A DNA stretch of 64,000 bases from a bacterium 1xD42-87 (GTDB lineage: Bacteria > Bacillota > Clostridia > Lachnospirales > Lachnospiraceae): NCBI GenBank assembly GCA_003611805.1, contig RAYM01000005.1, positions 1 through 64,000 of the forward strand, read 5' to 3'. Both the position numbers and the translations under genes were made by a program. Position 1 is the first letter of the stretch, and every line of letters starts with the position of its first letter. The notes below the pieces were generated by a model that had not been told where the DNA came from, did no database searches, and saw only the letters and a program-made list of their open reading frames with translations. This document shows, piece after piece, positions 36,019-44,509 of the stretch.

Positions 36019-36042
36019 CCGATGCTTCTTTCTACCGCAGAT

Positions 36043-36936
36043 TTAAACCTTCTCATAGGATAACACTCGTAATTTCTTTGTGAGTTCCTCGAGCTGCGTA
36101 CCTACGCCGCAGTCAAAAATACCGCCGTCCGTCTCAATCAGGCAGTCTCCCTTTGACAGTGCGATGTCCTCGATGATCTCAATGATGCCCCTGCCCGCAA
36201 CGGCGCCCTCCACAAGGGTCTGCTTCTGCATATTGACATGGGGGTAATCGTCTGCCGACACATGCACGATAAAGGTTTTGCTGCTCTCCACCTTACGCAG
36301 GGTAGAGTCAATCAAATGTACCAGAATGTCCCGGTTATCCATCAGGTCCACACCAAAAATATGGCTGTATACATCTGTGATGGTTTCGATAAACCGCGGC
36401 TCCAGGTTTTCCAGCATCTCGTCATATTCCGCTTCCAGCTGTCTTTTCCGCTCAGCCAGCTCCCGCTTCATGTCGTCCGCCTCGGCAAAGCCTCTGGCAT
36501 ATCCTTCGTCATAGCCCTGTTTCATGCCTTCCTCAACGGCATTGGCGCGCTCGATATCGGCATCGCGCTTTGCCTGCGCCGTAATATCAAGAGCCTGCGC
36601 CTTCGCCTCGGCCAGGATGCGCTCCGCCTCCGCTTCCGCCTCTGCCTGCATCTCGGAAAAATCCGGCGCCGGCATGTCTCCCGCTTTGATCACATTGCCG
36701 CTGCCTTCGCCGTCCGAAAAGAGGGCGTCGATCTCCTCGCCTTCGATACCGCTGACAAACTCCGGCTCTCCCTCTTCGCCGTCCTCGTCAAAAGAGGGCA
36801 GCGCTACCGCGTTCGCACGGCGGATATTTTCCCACTCCTCGATGCGCTCCGCCACAAGCGTATTGCTGTCAATCACGCACTTATCTTCACCGTCCACCCT
36901 GACCCAGCCGGCTTTATACAAATTCCTCTGTTTCAT
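36043..36936 (-). CDS. fliH: Flagellar assembly protein FliH
   Basis: 297 residues from the ATG one base after the fliG stop (MKQRNLYKAGWVRVDGEDKC); an upstream ATG would overlap fliG by 53 bases and adds residues unlike the family. It has an acidic N-terminal region, an Ala/Glu coiled coil (about 105-190) with GxxxG-like helices (GMKQGYDEGYARGFAEADD) and a C-terminal domain like the V-ATPase E/FliH fold. It regulates FliI. Confidence 0.9.
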   Translation of the reverse strand: MKQRNLYKAGWVRVDGEDKCVIDSNTLVAERIEEWENIRRANAVALPSFDEDGEEGEPEFVSGIEGEEIDALFSDGEGSGNVIKAGDMPAPDFSEMQAEAEAEAERILAEAKAQALDITAQAKRDADIERANAVEEGMKQGYDEGYARGFAEADDMKRELAERKRQLEAEYDEMLENLEPRFIETITDVYSHIFGVDLMDNRDILVHLIDSTLRKVESSKTFIVHVSADDYPHVNMQKQTLVEGAVAGRGIIEIIEDIALSKGDCLIETDGGIFDCGVGTQLEELTKKLRVLSYEKV

Positions 36937-36937
36937 C

Positions 36938-37957
36938 CTAAACAATGATCTCGTCACCTCCGCCTCTGGAGATAACAATTTCCGCAGCATCCTCCAGTTT
37001 CCGGATGATGTTTACAATCTTCTGCTGCGCTTCTTCCACGTCCTTCATGCGGACAGGACCCATAAACTCCATATCCTCCTTGATCATAACGGCAAGACGT
37101 TTGGAGAGGTTGTTGAAGATTGCATTCTGCACTTCCTCGTTGGAACCTTTCAGCGCAATCGCCAGATCGGAGTTATCCACATCACGCAGCACACGCTGGA
37201 TCGCACGGTCGTCCAAAAGCAGAATATCCTCGAACACGAACATCTTCTTCCTGATCTCGTCCGCAAGCTCCGGCTCCTCGATCTCCAATGTCTCCATGAT
37301 ATGTTTCTCTGTACCGCGGTCCACCGTATTCAAAATTTCCACGACAGCGTCCACGCCGCCGATAATCGTATAATCCTGATTCACCAGAGATGACAGTTTG
37401 GACTCCAAAACTTTCTCCACCTCCTTGATTACATCCGGGCTCGTTCTGTCCATCACCGCAATACGTTTCGTAACGTCCGCCTGTCTGTCCGGCGGAAGCG
37501 CCGAAACGATAATCGCCGCCTGCCCGGGCGCCAGATAGGACAAAATGAGCGCGATGGTCTGCGGATGTTCGTCCTGGATAAAGTTTAAGAGCTGTGCTGC
37601 GTCCGCCTTTCTCACAAACTCGAAAGGCTTTACCTGCAGGGACGCCGTCAGCTTGCCGATCACGTCCATCGCCTTCTCGGCGCCGAAGGACTTCTCCAGC
37701 AGTTCCTTCGCGTAGTTGATACCGCCCTCCGCGATATACTGCTGCGCCAGACACACCTGATAGAACTCGTTTACCACGCTCTCCTTGACCTGCGGCGTAA
37801 TACTCCTTGTGTTCGCAATCTCCAGTGTCAGTTCCTCCACCTCGTCTTCTTTGAGGTGCTTAAAGATTGCCGCCGATTTTTCCGGTCCAAGGGCAATCAT
37901 CAATATAGCCGCTTTCTGGAGTCCGTTGATTTCTTCCGCTTTTGATGACGCTGCCAT
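36938..37957 (-). CDS. fliG: Flagellar motor switch protein FliG
   Basis: 339 residues. N-terminal FliF-binding domain (GLQKAAILMIALGPEKSAAI), middle domain with EHPQTIALILSYLAPGQAA, and a C-terminal torque helix with the charged residues that meet MotA (IQRVLRDVDNSDLAIALKGS). It starts five bases after the fliF stop. Confidence 0.97.
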   Translation of the reverse strand: MAASSKAEEINGLQKAAILMIALGPEKSAAIFKHLKEDEVEELTLEIANTRSITPQVKESVVNEFYQVCLAQQYIAEGGINYAKELLEKSFGAEKAMDVIGKLTASLQVKPFEFVRKADAAQLLNFIQDEHPQTIALILSYLAPGQAAIIVSALPPDRQADVTKRIAVMDRTSPDVIKEVEKVLESKLSSLVNQDYTIIGGVDAVVEILNTVDRGTEKHIMETLEIEEPELADEIRKKMFVFEDILLLDDRAIQRVLRDVDNSDLAIALKGSNEEVQNAIFNNLSKRLAVMIKEDMEFMGPVRMKDVEEAQQKIVNIIRKLEDAAEIVISRGGGDEIIV

Positions 37958-37962
37958 TTATC

Positions 37963-39567
37963 TTACCCCCAGTCCTCATTTAACCAGTTGCGCAGCAGGT
38001 TCGCCGCTGCCTCCGGATTCTCTTCCACAAATTTGCTGACGAGTTTCTTCTCATCAGACTCATTCTCGGAGGAAATCTCTTCAAGCGCCACATCGGACTG
38101 CAGCAGCGTCTCCACGGTAAGTTCCTCCTCTTCCTCCTCGTGTTTCTCGCTCTTCATGCTGCGCAGCACCACGAATGCAAGCAGCGCCAGAATCACGATG
38201 ATCAGCAGGATCTGCAAGACATCCGTCGCCGTGATCGCGGAACCCTCCGCGTCAAAGAAGAGATTCTCACTGTACGCCACCAGCGTGATATTGTCTACCG
38301 GAATGCCCGTCGCGTTCGCAGCCGCATTATAAAATTCCTCATCCAACTCGATCCGCGTGCGCTCGTTGTTGGCGAGCTTATATTCCTCCCAGCTCACGCC
38401 GTCCAGCAGCCCCTGCGCGTCCACATCCTCCTCCCGGACCACATTGTACTGGATCAGGGAAGCCGCCAGCGACGAGGAGGCGTAATTGATCACTCCGGAA
38501 GGCGTCTCAATGGTAGTAATCTTCTCATTTGGCAGATAATCTCTCGACTCCTCGGTAGTTGAAGAACGGGAGTTGGAGTTATCCTCAAGCACATAAGTCG
38601 TGTCGTCATCGTTGGAATCCGTGCCGGGCACGCCGCCCACGTCGCTCACGTTCTCAGAGGCGAAAAGATCCTCGTGACTCAGCACACCCTGGGTCTGTCC
38701 CTCAGCGGGGGTATATGTATGCTCCGTACTTTTCTGGTTGGAGAAATCCAGCACCAGATTGGGCGATACCTCCACGTTATCAAACTCATTCGTGCCAAGC
38801 AAAACCCTGCGCACGTTGTTTATCATGTTTTTCTCCGCCTCGTTCTTCACGGAGAGATGGGCGTTTGCCACACCCGAGGGAGAATAGTTCTCATCCCCGG
38901 TAAAGAGCATATTCCCTTCCGAATCCAGAATGACGATATTGTTGGTGGTCTCGTTTCCGAGCCCGGTCGCTATCGCGCGCGCCAGATATGCCGCGCTCTC
39001 CTGCGAAAATTCATCCTTCAGCTCCAGGTAGATGGAAGCGCTCGCCTCCTCTTCCTGCGCAATCAGCGTGCCGTCATTCTCGGGAATATTCAGCGTCACC
39101 CTCGCGCTCTTGATCGCCGGGAACACGGAAAGCACGTCGTCTTCCAACTGTCTCTGCAGATAGTATACATATTTCTTCTGCTTGTCGGACTCCGTCGTGG
39201 AAAAACTGCCGTCCGTCACGTTATTGATCCCGTAGCTTGCTGCCTGAATATTATTGGCGCCAAGAAGCAGATTCGCCTGCCCGAGCTGTTCATCCAGGAT
39301 GGATATATTCAGTCCGTCGTCCGTTATCTCATAATTATAACCCTCGGCTTCCAGAAGGTCTGTCACTTCCGAGGCCTCCTTAGTAGTCTCACACTCCCTG
39401 AGCAGTACATACTCCGGTCTGGTGAGACTTGTCACGATAATCACAAGGGCAATAATGAGTACCGCTATCACTGACACGATCAGAGTCTTCTGCTTCGCCG
39501 TGAAGCGGTTCCACCACTCCATTATTTTATTTCCCAGTTCCTTCAGTTTCTCAAATATCTTTTCCAC
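37963..39567 (-). CDS. fliF: Flagellar MS-ring protein FliF
   Basis: 534 residues with a GTG start preceded by GAAGGAGAACGGG. Membrane helix 1 (about 25-47), the YscJ/FliF ring-building domains (LRECETTKEASEVTDLLEAE, SARVTLNIPEN), the acidic loop and membrane helix 2 (about 440-465), and the C-terminal FliG-binding tail FVEENPEAAANLLRNWLNED. It is the base on which the motor assembles. Confidence 0.96.
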   Translation of the reverse strand: MEKIFEKLKELGNKIMEWWNRFTAKQKTLIVSVIAVLIIALVIIVTSLTRPEYVLLRECETTKEASEVTDLLEAEGYNYEITDDGLNISILDEQLGQANLLLGANNIQAASYGINNVTDGSFSTTESDKQKKYVYYLQRQLEDDVLSVFPAIKSARVTLNIPENDGTLIAQEEEASASIYLELKDEFSQESAAYLARAIATGLGNETTNNIVILDSEGNMLFTGDENYSPSGVANAHLSVKNEAEKNMINNVRRVLLGTNEFDNVEVSPNLVLDFSNQKSTEHTYTPAEGQTQGVLSHEDLFASENVSDVGGVPGTDSNDDDTTYVLEDNSNSRSSTTEESRDYLPNEKITTIETPSGVINYASSSLAASLIQYNVVREEDVDAQGLLDGVSWEEYKLANNERTRIELDEEFYNAAANATGIPVDNITLVAYSENLFFDAEGSAITATDVLQILLIIVILALLAFVVLRSMKSEKHEEEEEELTVETLLQSDVALEEISSENESDEKKLVSKFVEENPEAAANLLRNWLNEDWG

Positions 39568-39613
39568 AGCAACCCGTTCTCCTTCAGCCTATCCTCTTAC
39601 ACATTATGTGGAA

Positions 39614-39940
39614 CTAAACCTGCATCTGGATCAGTTCTTTGTAGGCCTCCAAAAGTTTGTCCCTGATCGCCACCGTGTACTGCAGTGCCGTAGACGCCTT
39701 CTGCAGGGCTATCGTGAGATCATGCGTGTTCTCCGTCTCGCCCAGCGCCCATTTGATCTCTTCGTCTTCCGCCTTTGACAGATAGTTGTTAGTCGTGTTC
39801 AGATTGTCGATCGCAGTATGTAACATCGCATCAAAGCCGTTTTCCTTATAGTCTTCAATGCGGGTCGTAGGCGCCGCCTTTGCGGCATCCCGGACCACGC
39901 CCGAAGAGACATTATATAATTCCGTAATATCCAAAGCCAT
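39614..39940 (-). CDS. fliE: Flagellar hook-basal body protein FliE
   Basis: 108 residues from the ATG seven bases after GGAGGA; a TTG six codons upstream also opens the frame. C-terminal family signature LTIALQKASTALQYTVAIRD followed by AYKELIQMQV. It joins the MS-ring to the rod. It stands between flgC and fliF as usual. Confidence 0.92.
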   Translation of the reverse strand: MALDITELYNVSSGVVRDAAKAAPTTRIEDYKENGFDAMLHTAIDNLNTTNNYLSKAEDEEIKWALGETENTHDLTIALQKASTALQYTVAIRDKLLEAYKELIQMQV

Positions 39941-40015
39941 TTCCACTTCCTCCAACAATCCCCAATATATTTCTTACTATTATTAATATATGCTTTTATA
40001 TATCGCGCTGCATTA

Positions 40016-40462
40016 TCAGCCATTTAATATGTTGAGTCCCATAGTCGCCATGTTCTTGCTGGCACTGAAAGCGGTGCCGTTCGCCTGATAAGCGCGCGAC
40101 GCGTCGATCAGGTTCGTAAACTCCGTGATGATATTCACATTCGGATACATCACATAACCGTTTTCATCCGCATCGGGATGGGAAGGGTCGTAAACCATAT
40201 TCCCCTCCGTCTTCGTATCCTCGTAAACACCGGTCACCTTCACGCCGTTGCCCGCGAAACGCTCATTCTCTTTCATAAGGATCTGATGAAAGTGCGTCGG
40301 GGAGTTTTTCTCCTTAAAGACCACAATCTTTCTGCGGTAGGGTGTCCCGTCCTCCGTCCTCGTCGTATTCGCGTTCGCCACATTCTGGGAAATCGTATCC
40401 ATGCGGAAACGCTCCGCGGTCATACCCGTAGCGTTGATGTCAAATGCCGTAAATAAAGCCAT
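40016..40462 (-). CDS. flgC: Flagellar proximal rod protein FlgC
   Basis: 148 residues. N-terminal rod motif FDINATGMTAERFRMDTISQ with NVANANTTRT and the C-terminal NIITEFTNLIDASRAYQANG are conserved. It follows flgB after 18 bases. Confidence 0.96.
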   Translation of the reverse strand: MALFTAFDINATGMTAERFRMDTISQNVANANTTRTEDGTPYRRKIVVFKEKNSPTHFHQILMKENERFAGNGVKVTGVYEDTKTEGNMVYDPSHPDADENGYVMYPNVNIITEFTNLIDASRAYQANGTAFSASKNMATMGLNILNG

Positions 40463-40480
40463 AGCAGTTCCTCCTATTTA

Positions 40481-40879
40481 TCACTTCATAACTAACTGCA
40501 AATTCTTAAACTCCTGAGCCACACTCTGCTCCAGACCCTGGTAAACGATTTGGTTTTTCGCCAGATACACGCCCTCGGTATCAGGATCCACGTTATTGCC
40601 GTCTATGCGGTAAGAAAAGCCAGCATAGTCTCTGTAAGCAATCGGATTCAGGCGGTTCGTCTTCAGATCCGCCACCTTCGCATCCATGGATTTATACCGT
40701 GAATGGCGCAAAGCCTTCGCAAGCTGTACCTCAAAATTCACATCCTGCCTCTTATAATTCGGGGTGTCCGCATTTGCAAGGTTGTTGGAAATCGCTTCAT
40801 GCCTGAGCGCAGACGCGTCCAGCGCCTTATCCAGCACATTCACATAATCAAACACATTCGTATCCATCAATGAGCTCAT
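40481..40879 (-). CDS. flgB: Flagellar proximal rod protein FlgB, first gene of the fla/che supra-operon
   Basis: 132 residues from the ATG with GGAAGGAGTGTGATT upstream. Conserved N-terminal SALRHEAISNNLANADTPNY and the C-terminal LAKNQIVYQGLEQSVAQEFK. It is the most upstream flagellar gene here and follows codY, the same junction as in Bacillus subtilis, with a sigma-A promoter and a CodY-like site before it. Confidence 0.96.
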   Translation of the reverse strand: MSSLMDTNVFDYVNVLDKALDASALRHEAISNNLANADTPNYKRQDVNFEVQLAKALRHSRYKSMDAKVADLKTNRLNPIAYRDYAGFSYRIDGNNVDPDTEGVYLAKNQIVYQGLEQSVAQEFKNLQLVMK

Positions 40880-40916
40880 AATCACACTCCTTCCACGTTA
40901 ATACAATCCATATATC

Positions 40917-40944
40917 ATTATAAATAAATTATAAAAAATTACAA
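40917..40944 (-). promoter_or_regulatory. Sigma-A-type promoter of the flagellar supra-operon
   Basis: On the minus strand TTGTAA (40944-40939) and a perfect TATAAT (40922-40917) are 16 bases apart in a very AT-rich stretch, about 37 bases before the flgB start. It follows the codY terminator, so it is the likely main promoter of the operon. Confidence 0.75.
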
Positions 40945-40956
40945 GGTTTTTCGATT

Positions 40957-40971
40957 GATTTTCACAAATTA
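40957..40971. promoter_or_regulatory. CodY-box-like sequence upstream of the flgB promoter
   Basis: The minus strand reads TAATTTGTGAAAATC, matching the CodY consensus AATTTTCWGAAAATT at 11 of 15 positions. It lies 12 bases upstream of the -35. CodY represses the fla/che operon in Bacillus subtilis; here codY is the neighbouring gene. Whether CodY binds here is an inference. Confidence 0.45.
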
Positions 40972-40988
40972 GTGTCCAGGCAAAACTG

Positions 40989-41036
40989 AAAAAAAGGATC
41001 CGCAGCGCGCAAAATAGGCGCTTTTCGCAGATCCTT
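40989..41036 (-). terminator. Rho-independent terminator of codY
   Basis: The minus strand forms AAGGATCTGC / GCGGATCCTT (one G-T pair) with a further GC-rich inner stem, then TTTTTTTC. It sits about 30 bases past the codY stop and isolates the flagellar promoter from codY transcription. Confidence 0.85.
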
Positions 41037-41065
41037 CTGCCAGTTATTTCTAAACTCCCGACTGA

Positions 41066-41851
41066 TTAAAACCTCCCCTGCTCTTTTAACTTTTCCACTT
41101 CATCAAATACCACGTCATTGAGCACCTTGATGTAAGTGCCCTTCATCCCCGAAGACCGGGACTCAATCACGCCTGCACTCTCGAATTTGCGGAGCGCGTT
41201 TACGATCACCGACCGGGTGATTCCGACCTTGTCCGCAATCTTGCTCGCCACAAGAATGCCCTCCATGCCGCCCAGCTCGTCAAAAATGTGGGTGATTGCC
41301 TCCATCTCTGAGAAGGAGAGCGTGGAAATCGCCGATTTCACCACCGCCACCTTGCGGTTCTCCTCCGCGTTCTCCTCGCTGACGGCACGCAACATCTCCA
41401 ATCCTACCACCGTAGTGCCGTATTCGCAAAGAATAATATCGTCGATGTCATACTGGTCGTCGCATTTATATAGGAAAAGCGTCCCCAGCCGTTCGCCGGA
41501 GATCTCAATCGGCGCAATCACCGCCTGAAACCGGCGGATGCCCGGGCTCTCAAACCCGAGTGTTTCCAGATTGACATTCTCCTTGGTGGAAAGCACCCCC
41601 AGAAGCCGCTCATTTAACATGGGATCAATGAAACCACCCACATGGTCCACGATCAGTTCCGTAATAGATTCCACCGTGGGCATATCCCCGATTCCCAGGA
41701 CTTTTCCCTTCCTGCTCACAACCAGCACATTGGAGACAAGAATTTCCTTCAACACGTCACAGATGTCATTAAATACTACCTTGCCCGAATTGTTATTGTG
41801 TAAAAGTTTCCCGATCTTTCTGGTCTTATCTAATAATTGCACGCTGCCCAT
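41066..41851 (-). CDS. codY: GTP- and branched-chain-amino-acid-sensing global repressor CodY
   Basis: 261 residues. The N-terminal GAF-type sensor (LLDKTRKIGKLLHNNNSGKV, DVLKEILVSNVLVVSRKGKV) binds isoleucine/valine and the C-terminal winged HTH is nearly identical to the family: ASKIADKVGITRSVIVNALR and FESAGVIESRSSGMKGTYIK. It represses nutrient-scavenging and often motility genes in rich conditions. The gene has its own promoter with a strong CodY-like site and a terminator before flgB. Confidence 0.97.
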   Translation of the reverse strand: MGSVQLLDKTRKIGKLLHNNNSGKVVFNDICDVLKEILVSNVLVVSRKGKVLGIGDMPTVESITELIVDHVGGFIDPMLNERLLGVLSTKENVNLETLGFESPGIRRFQAVIAPIEISGERLGTLFLYKCDDQYDIDDIILCEYGTTVVGLEMLRAVSEENAEENRKVAVVKSAISTLSFSEMEAITHIFDELGGMEGILVASKIADKVGITRSVIVNALRKFESAGVIESRSSGMKGTYIKVLNDVVFDEVEKLKEQGRF

Positions 41852-41900
41852 GTGTATACCTCTCGATCGCTGTAGTCATTCTGCCTGTAATATGTTGATT

Positions 41901-41929
41901 ATTTTATCACATTATTCAGACAATTTCAA
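41901..41929 (-). promoter_or_regulatory. Sigma-A promoter of codY
   Basis: On the minus strand TTGAAA (41929-41924) and TAAAAT (41906-41901) are separated by 17 bases, about 50 bases before the codY ATG. Confidence 0.75.
41911..41925. promoter_or_regulatory. CodY-box-like sequence across the codY -35 and spacer
   Basis: The minus strand reads AATTGTCTGAATAAT, matching the CodY consensus AATTTTCWGAAAATT at 12 of 15 positions. It overlaps the last two bases of the -35 and most of the spacer, so binding would block RNA polymerase. This suggests negative autoregulation. Confidence 0.6.
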
Positions 41930-42001
41930 TGATTGGCGCACAACTTTTCTGTAATTCATCACGTTTGCATCAAATATTCCAATATCTCACTGCATATTCC
42001 G

Positions 42002-44083
42002 TTACATTTCCGCCTTTTCCTTCGGCATATCCTTTACAAAGCCGCAGGATTCGTCGGCGCAGACGAGCTTGCTGCCCTTCTGCAGCATGATGGAACCACA
42101 GCGGTCGCATTTTTCGTCCACCGGCTTCTGCCATACCATAAAGTCACATTCCGGGTTGTCGATACAGCCGTAATACTTCCTGCCTTTCTTCGTCTTTTTC
42201 AGGACGATATCCTTGCCGCACTTGGGACAGGCAACACCGATCTTCTCAAAATACGGTTTCGTGTTCCTGCACTCCGGGAACCCGGGGCATGCCAAAAATC
42301 TGCCGTGGGGTCCATACTTGATCACCATCTGTCTGCCGCACTGCTCACAGAACTCGTCGGACAGCTCGTCGGCGATCTCCACCTCCTCCAGCTCCTTTTC
42401 CGCCTTCTCCACTGCCGCCTGCAGATCGGGATAGAAGTTTTTCACCACCGTCTTCCACTTGACGGTGCCTTCCTCCACGCCGTCCAGAAGCGCCTCCATA
42501 GTGGCGGTGAAATTCACGTCCACGATAGAGGGGAAGGCGTCCTTCATCATGTTATTGACTACCTCGCCAAGCTCCGTCACATAGAGGTTTTTATTTTCCT
42601 TCACAATATAGCGTCTCGCCAGTATCGTCGTGATGGTGGGCGCATAGGTGCTCGGTCTGCCGATCCCCAGCTCCTCCATGGCGCGCACAAGCGACGCCTC
42701 CGTATAATGGGGCGCAGGCTGGGTAAAATGCTGTTTCTCTTCCAATGCAAGCAAGGTAAGCCCCGTATCCTCCGAGATGCCCCTGATCAGCGTATTGCTC
42801 TCCTCTTTGTCCTCCTCCTGCGTGTAGACGCTCATAAAGCCGTCAAATTTCACCTTCGACGCCGCCACGGTAAATCGGTGCTCCCCGGCGTCGATCTTCA
42901 CGGAAGTCGTCTCATACTGCGCCGCCGCCATCCGGCTCGCCGCAAACCGTTTCCAGATCAGCTGGTAAAGCCGGAACTGATCCCTGGAAAGGGACTCCTT
43001 GATATCTGATGGATGTCTGCCGATGTCCGTGGGACGGATCGCCTCATGGGCATCCTGGATCTTTTTGTCAGATTTCCTCTCCTGCTCTACCGACACCGCG
43101 TATTCCTCACCGTACTTTTCCGTGATATAGGCACGGGCGGACGCCTCCGCCTCGTCGGATATTCTCGTGGAATCGGTACGCAGATAAGTGATGATACCCG
43201 TGGTGCCGTTTCCTTTGATCTCCACACCCTCATAGAGCTGCTGCGCCAAGCGCATCGTCTTCTGGGTCGAGAAATTTAACACCTTGCTCGCCTCCTGCTG
43301 CAGCGTGGAGGTCGTGAAGGGAAGCGGCGCTTTCTTAATCCGCTCGCCTGTCTTTACGGAACTCACCCTGTAAGCCGCGCCGGACAGTTCTTTCTTAATC
43401 TGCTCCATCTCCTGTGCGGACGCAATCGCGTGTTTCTCCGTCTTCGTGCCGTAATATTTCGCGGTCAGGGGATTTCTCTCCCCCTCCACCTTCAGCTGTG
43501 CATCCAGCGTCCAGTATTCCTCCGGGATAAAGGCATTGATCTCCTCCTCCCTGTCGCAGATAATCCGAAGCGCCACCGACTGTACACGCCCCGCGGACAG
43601 TCCACGCTTCACCTTGGCCCACAAAACAGGTGATATTTTATAACCAACCATGCGGTCCAGACACCTTCTTGCCTGCTGCGCGTCCACCAGATCCATATTG
43701 ATCTCCCTGGCGTTCTTTAAGGACTCTTTGACCGCTGTCTTTGTAATCTCGTTGAATGTAATGCGGTACACTTTCTTATTTTCCAGTTTCAGGGCAAAAA
43801 GCAGATGCCATGAAATAGCTTCTCCCTCGCGGTCCGGGTCGGTTGCCAGATAGACTTTCTCCGCCTTTTTCACTTCCTTGCGCAGATTTGCCAGAATGTC
43901 TCCCTTGCCCCGGATCGTAATGTACTTCGGCTCAAAGTCATGGTCCACGTCGATCCCGAGAACGCTTCTGGGCAGGTCGCGCACATGCCCCTGACTTGCC
44001 GCCACCTCATAGTTCGCGCCCAAAAATTTTTTAATTGTCTTCACCTTCGCCGGTGACTCCACAATTACCAGATATTTCGCCAT
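42002..44083 (-). CDS. topA: DNA topoisomerase I
   Basis: 693 residues from the ATG before AKYLVIVESPAKVKTIKKFL (an ATG six codons earlier has no ribosome site). Toprim acidic cluster YLATDPDREGEAISWHL, active-site tyrosine in GIITYLRTDSTRIS, and three C-terminal zinc ribbons: CEQCG...CPGFPEC, CPKCG...CIDNPEC, CDRCG...CADESC. It relaxes negative supercoils. The dprA-topA-codY neighbourhood is typical of Firmicutes. Confidence 0.97.
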   Translation of the reverse strand: MAKYLVIVESPAKVKTIKKFLGANYEVAASQGHVRDLPRSVLGIDVDHDFEPKYITIRGKGDILANLRKEVKKAEKVYLATDPDREGEAISWHLLFALKLENKKVYRITFNEITKTAVKESLKNAREINMDLVDAQQARRCLDRMVGYKISPVLWAKVKRGLSAGRVQSVALRIICDREEEINAFIPEEYWTLDAQLKVEGERNPLTAKYYGTKTEKHAIASAQEMEQIKKELSGAAYRVSSVKTGERIKKAPLPFTTSTLQQEASKVLNFSTQKTMRLAQQLYEGVEIKGNGTTGIITYLRTDSTRISDEAEASARAYITEKYGEEYAVSVEQERKSDKKIQDAHEAIRPTDIGRHPSDIKESLSRDQFRLYQLIWKRFAASRMAAAQYETTSVKIDAGEHRFTVAASKVKFDGFMSVYTQEEDKEESNTLIRGISEDTGLTLLALEEKQHFTQPAPHYTEASLVRAMEELGIGRPSTYAPTITTILARRYIVKENKNLYVTELGEVVNNMMKDAFPSIVDVNFTATMEALLDGVEEGTVKWKTVVKNFYPDLQAAVEKAEKELEEVEIADELSDEFCEQCGRQMVIKYGPHGRFLACPGFPECRNTKPYFEKIGVACPKCGKDIVLKKTKKGRKYYGCIDNPECDFMVWQKPVDEKCDRCGSIMLQKGSKLVCADESCGFVKDMPKEKAEM

Positions 44084-44127
44084 GGTGATTCCCCTACTCA
44101 TTATTAATTCCCTGTCTAACGTGCAAC

Positions 44128-44156
44128 ACTATACACCAAATCGCAAGCGGTTGCAA
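44128..44156 (-). promoter_or_regulatory. Sigma-A promoter of topA
   Basis: On the minus strand TTGCAA (44156-44151) and TATAGT (44133-44128) are exactly 17 bases apart, about 45 bases before the topA ATG. Confidence 0.7.
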
Positions 44157-44201
44157 GGGGAAATTAATATCTTAAACTGAAACTCAAACTGAAAAGGCGG
44201 A

Positions 44202-44227
44202 AACAGGCGATTTGTCTGCCGCCTGTT
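44202..44227 (-). terminator. Candidate terminator after the 55-residue gene
   Basis: The minus strand pairs AACAGGCG with CGCCTGTT, then continues TTCCGCCTTTTC. The T-run is interrupted, so termination may be partial. It sits directly after the small gene and before the topA promoter. Confidence 0.4.
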
Positions 44228-44233
44228 CACTAC

Positions 44234-44401
44234 TCATCGATTCAACGATTTTTCAAATCTTTTCATGATTCTTTCATACTTTTTCTCATATCCCGCATCG
44301 TCCCCGGCTTCTTTATATTCGTTCAGCTCCTCCAAATCCTCTTTCACCGATTCCACAAAATCCTTGTACTGGCTGTCTGTCATTCCCATGATTTCCCCCA
44401 T
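44234..44401 (-). CDS. Small protein of 55 residues between dprA and topA
   Basis: An ATG seven bases after GGGAGGG opens a 55-codon frame beginning MGEIMGMTDSQYKDFVESV and ending FEKSLNR. It is charged and helical, with no membrane segment or cysteine motif. Coding use, ribosome site and position between a terminator-like hairpin and dprA suggest it is real. I do not recognise the family; the function is unknown. Confidence 0.65.
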   Translation of the reverse strand: MGEIMGMTDSQYKDFVESVKEDLEELNEYKEAGDDAGYEKKYERIMKRFEKSLNR

Positions 44402-44509
44402 TCTGTCTCCCTCCCTTCGGATATCCTGCTTTTAAGACAATTATATGCAAAGCGGGAAATTCGGTCAAGGGGGTGCCTGTTTTCTTTTTTATCTATTATC
44501 TGTACTGTT

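Noticed and set aside
34924-36063. Plus-strand frame of 379 codons opposite fliI
   Set aside because: Antisense shadow of a highly conserved ATPase gene; no recognisable protein features.
36938-36990. Overlap of fliH with fliG by 53 bases
   Set aside because: It depends on an upstream ATG; the ATG one base after the fliG stop gives a family-like N-terminus and a normal operon spacing.
41933-43009. Plus-strand frame of 358 codons opposite topA
   Set aside because: Antisense to conserved topA coding sequence, with no family match and composition typical of shadow frames.
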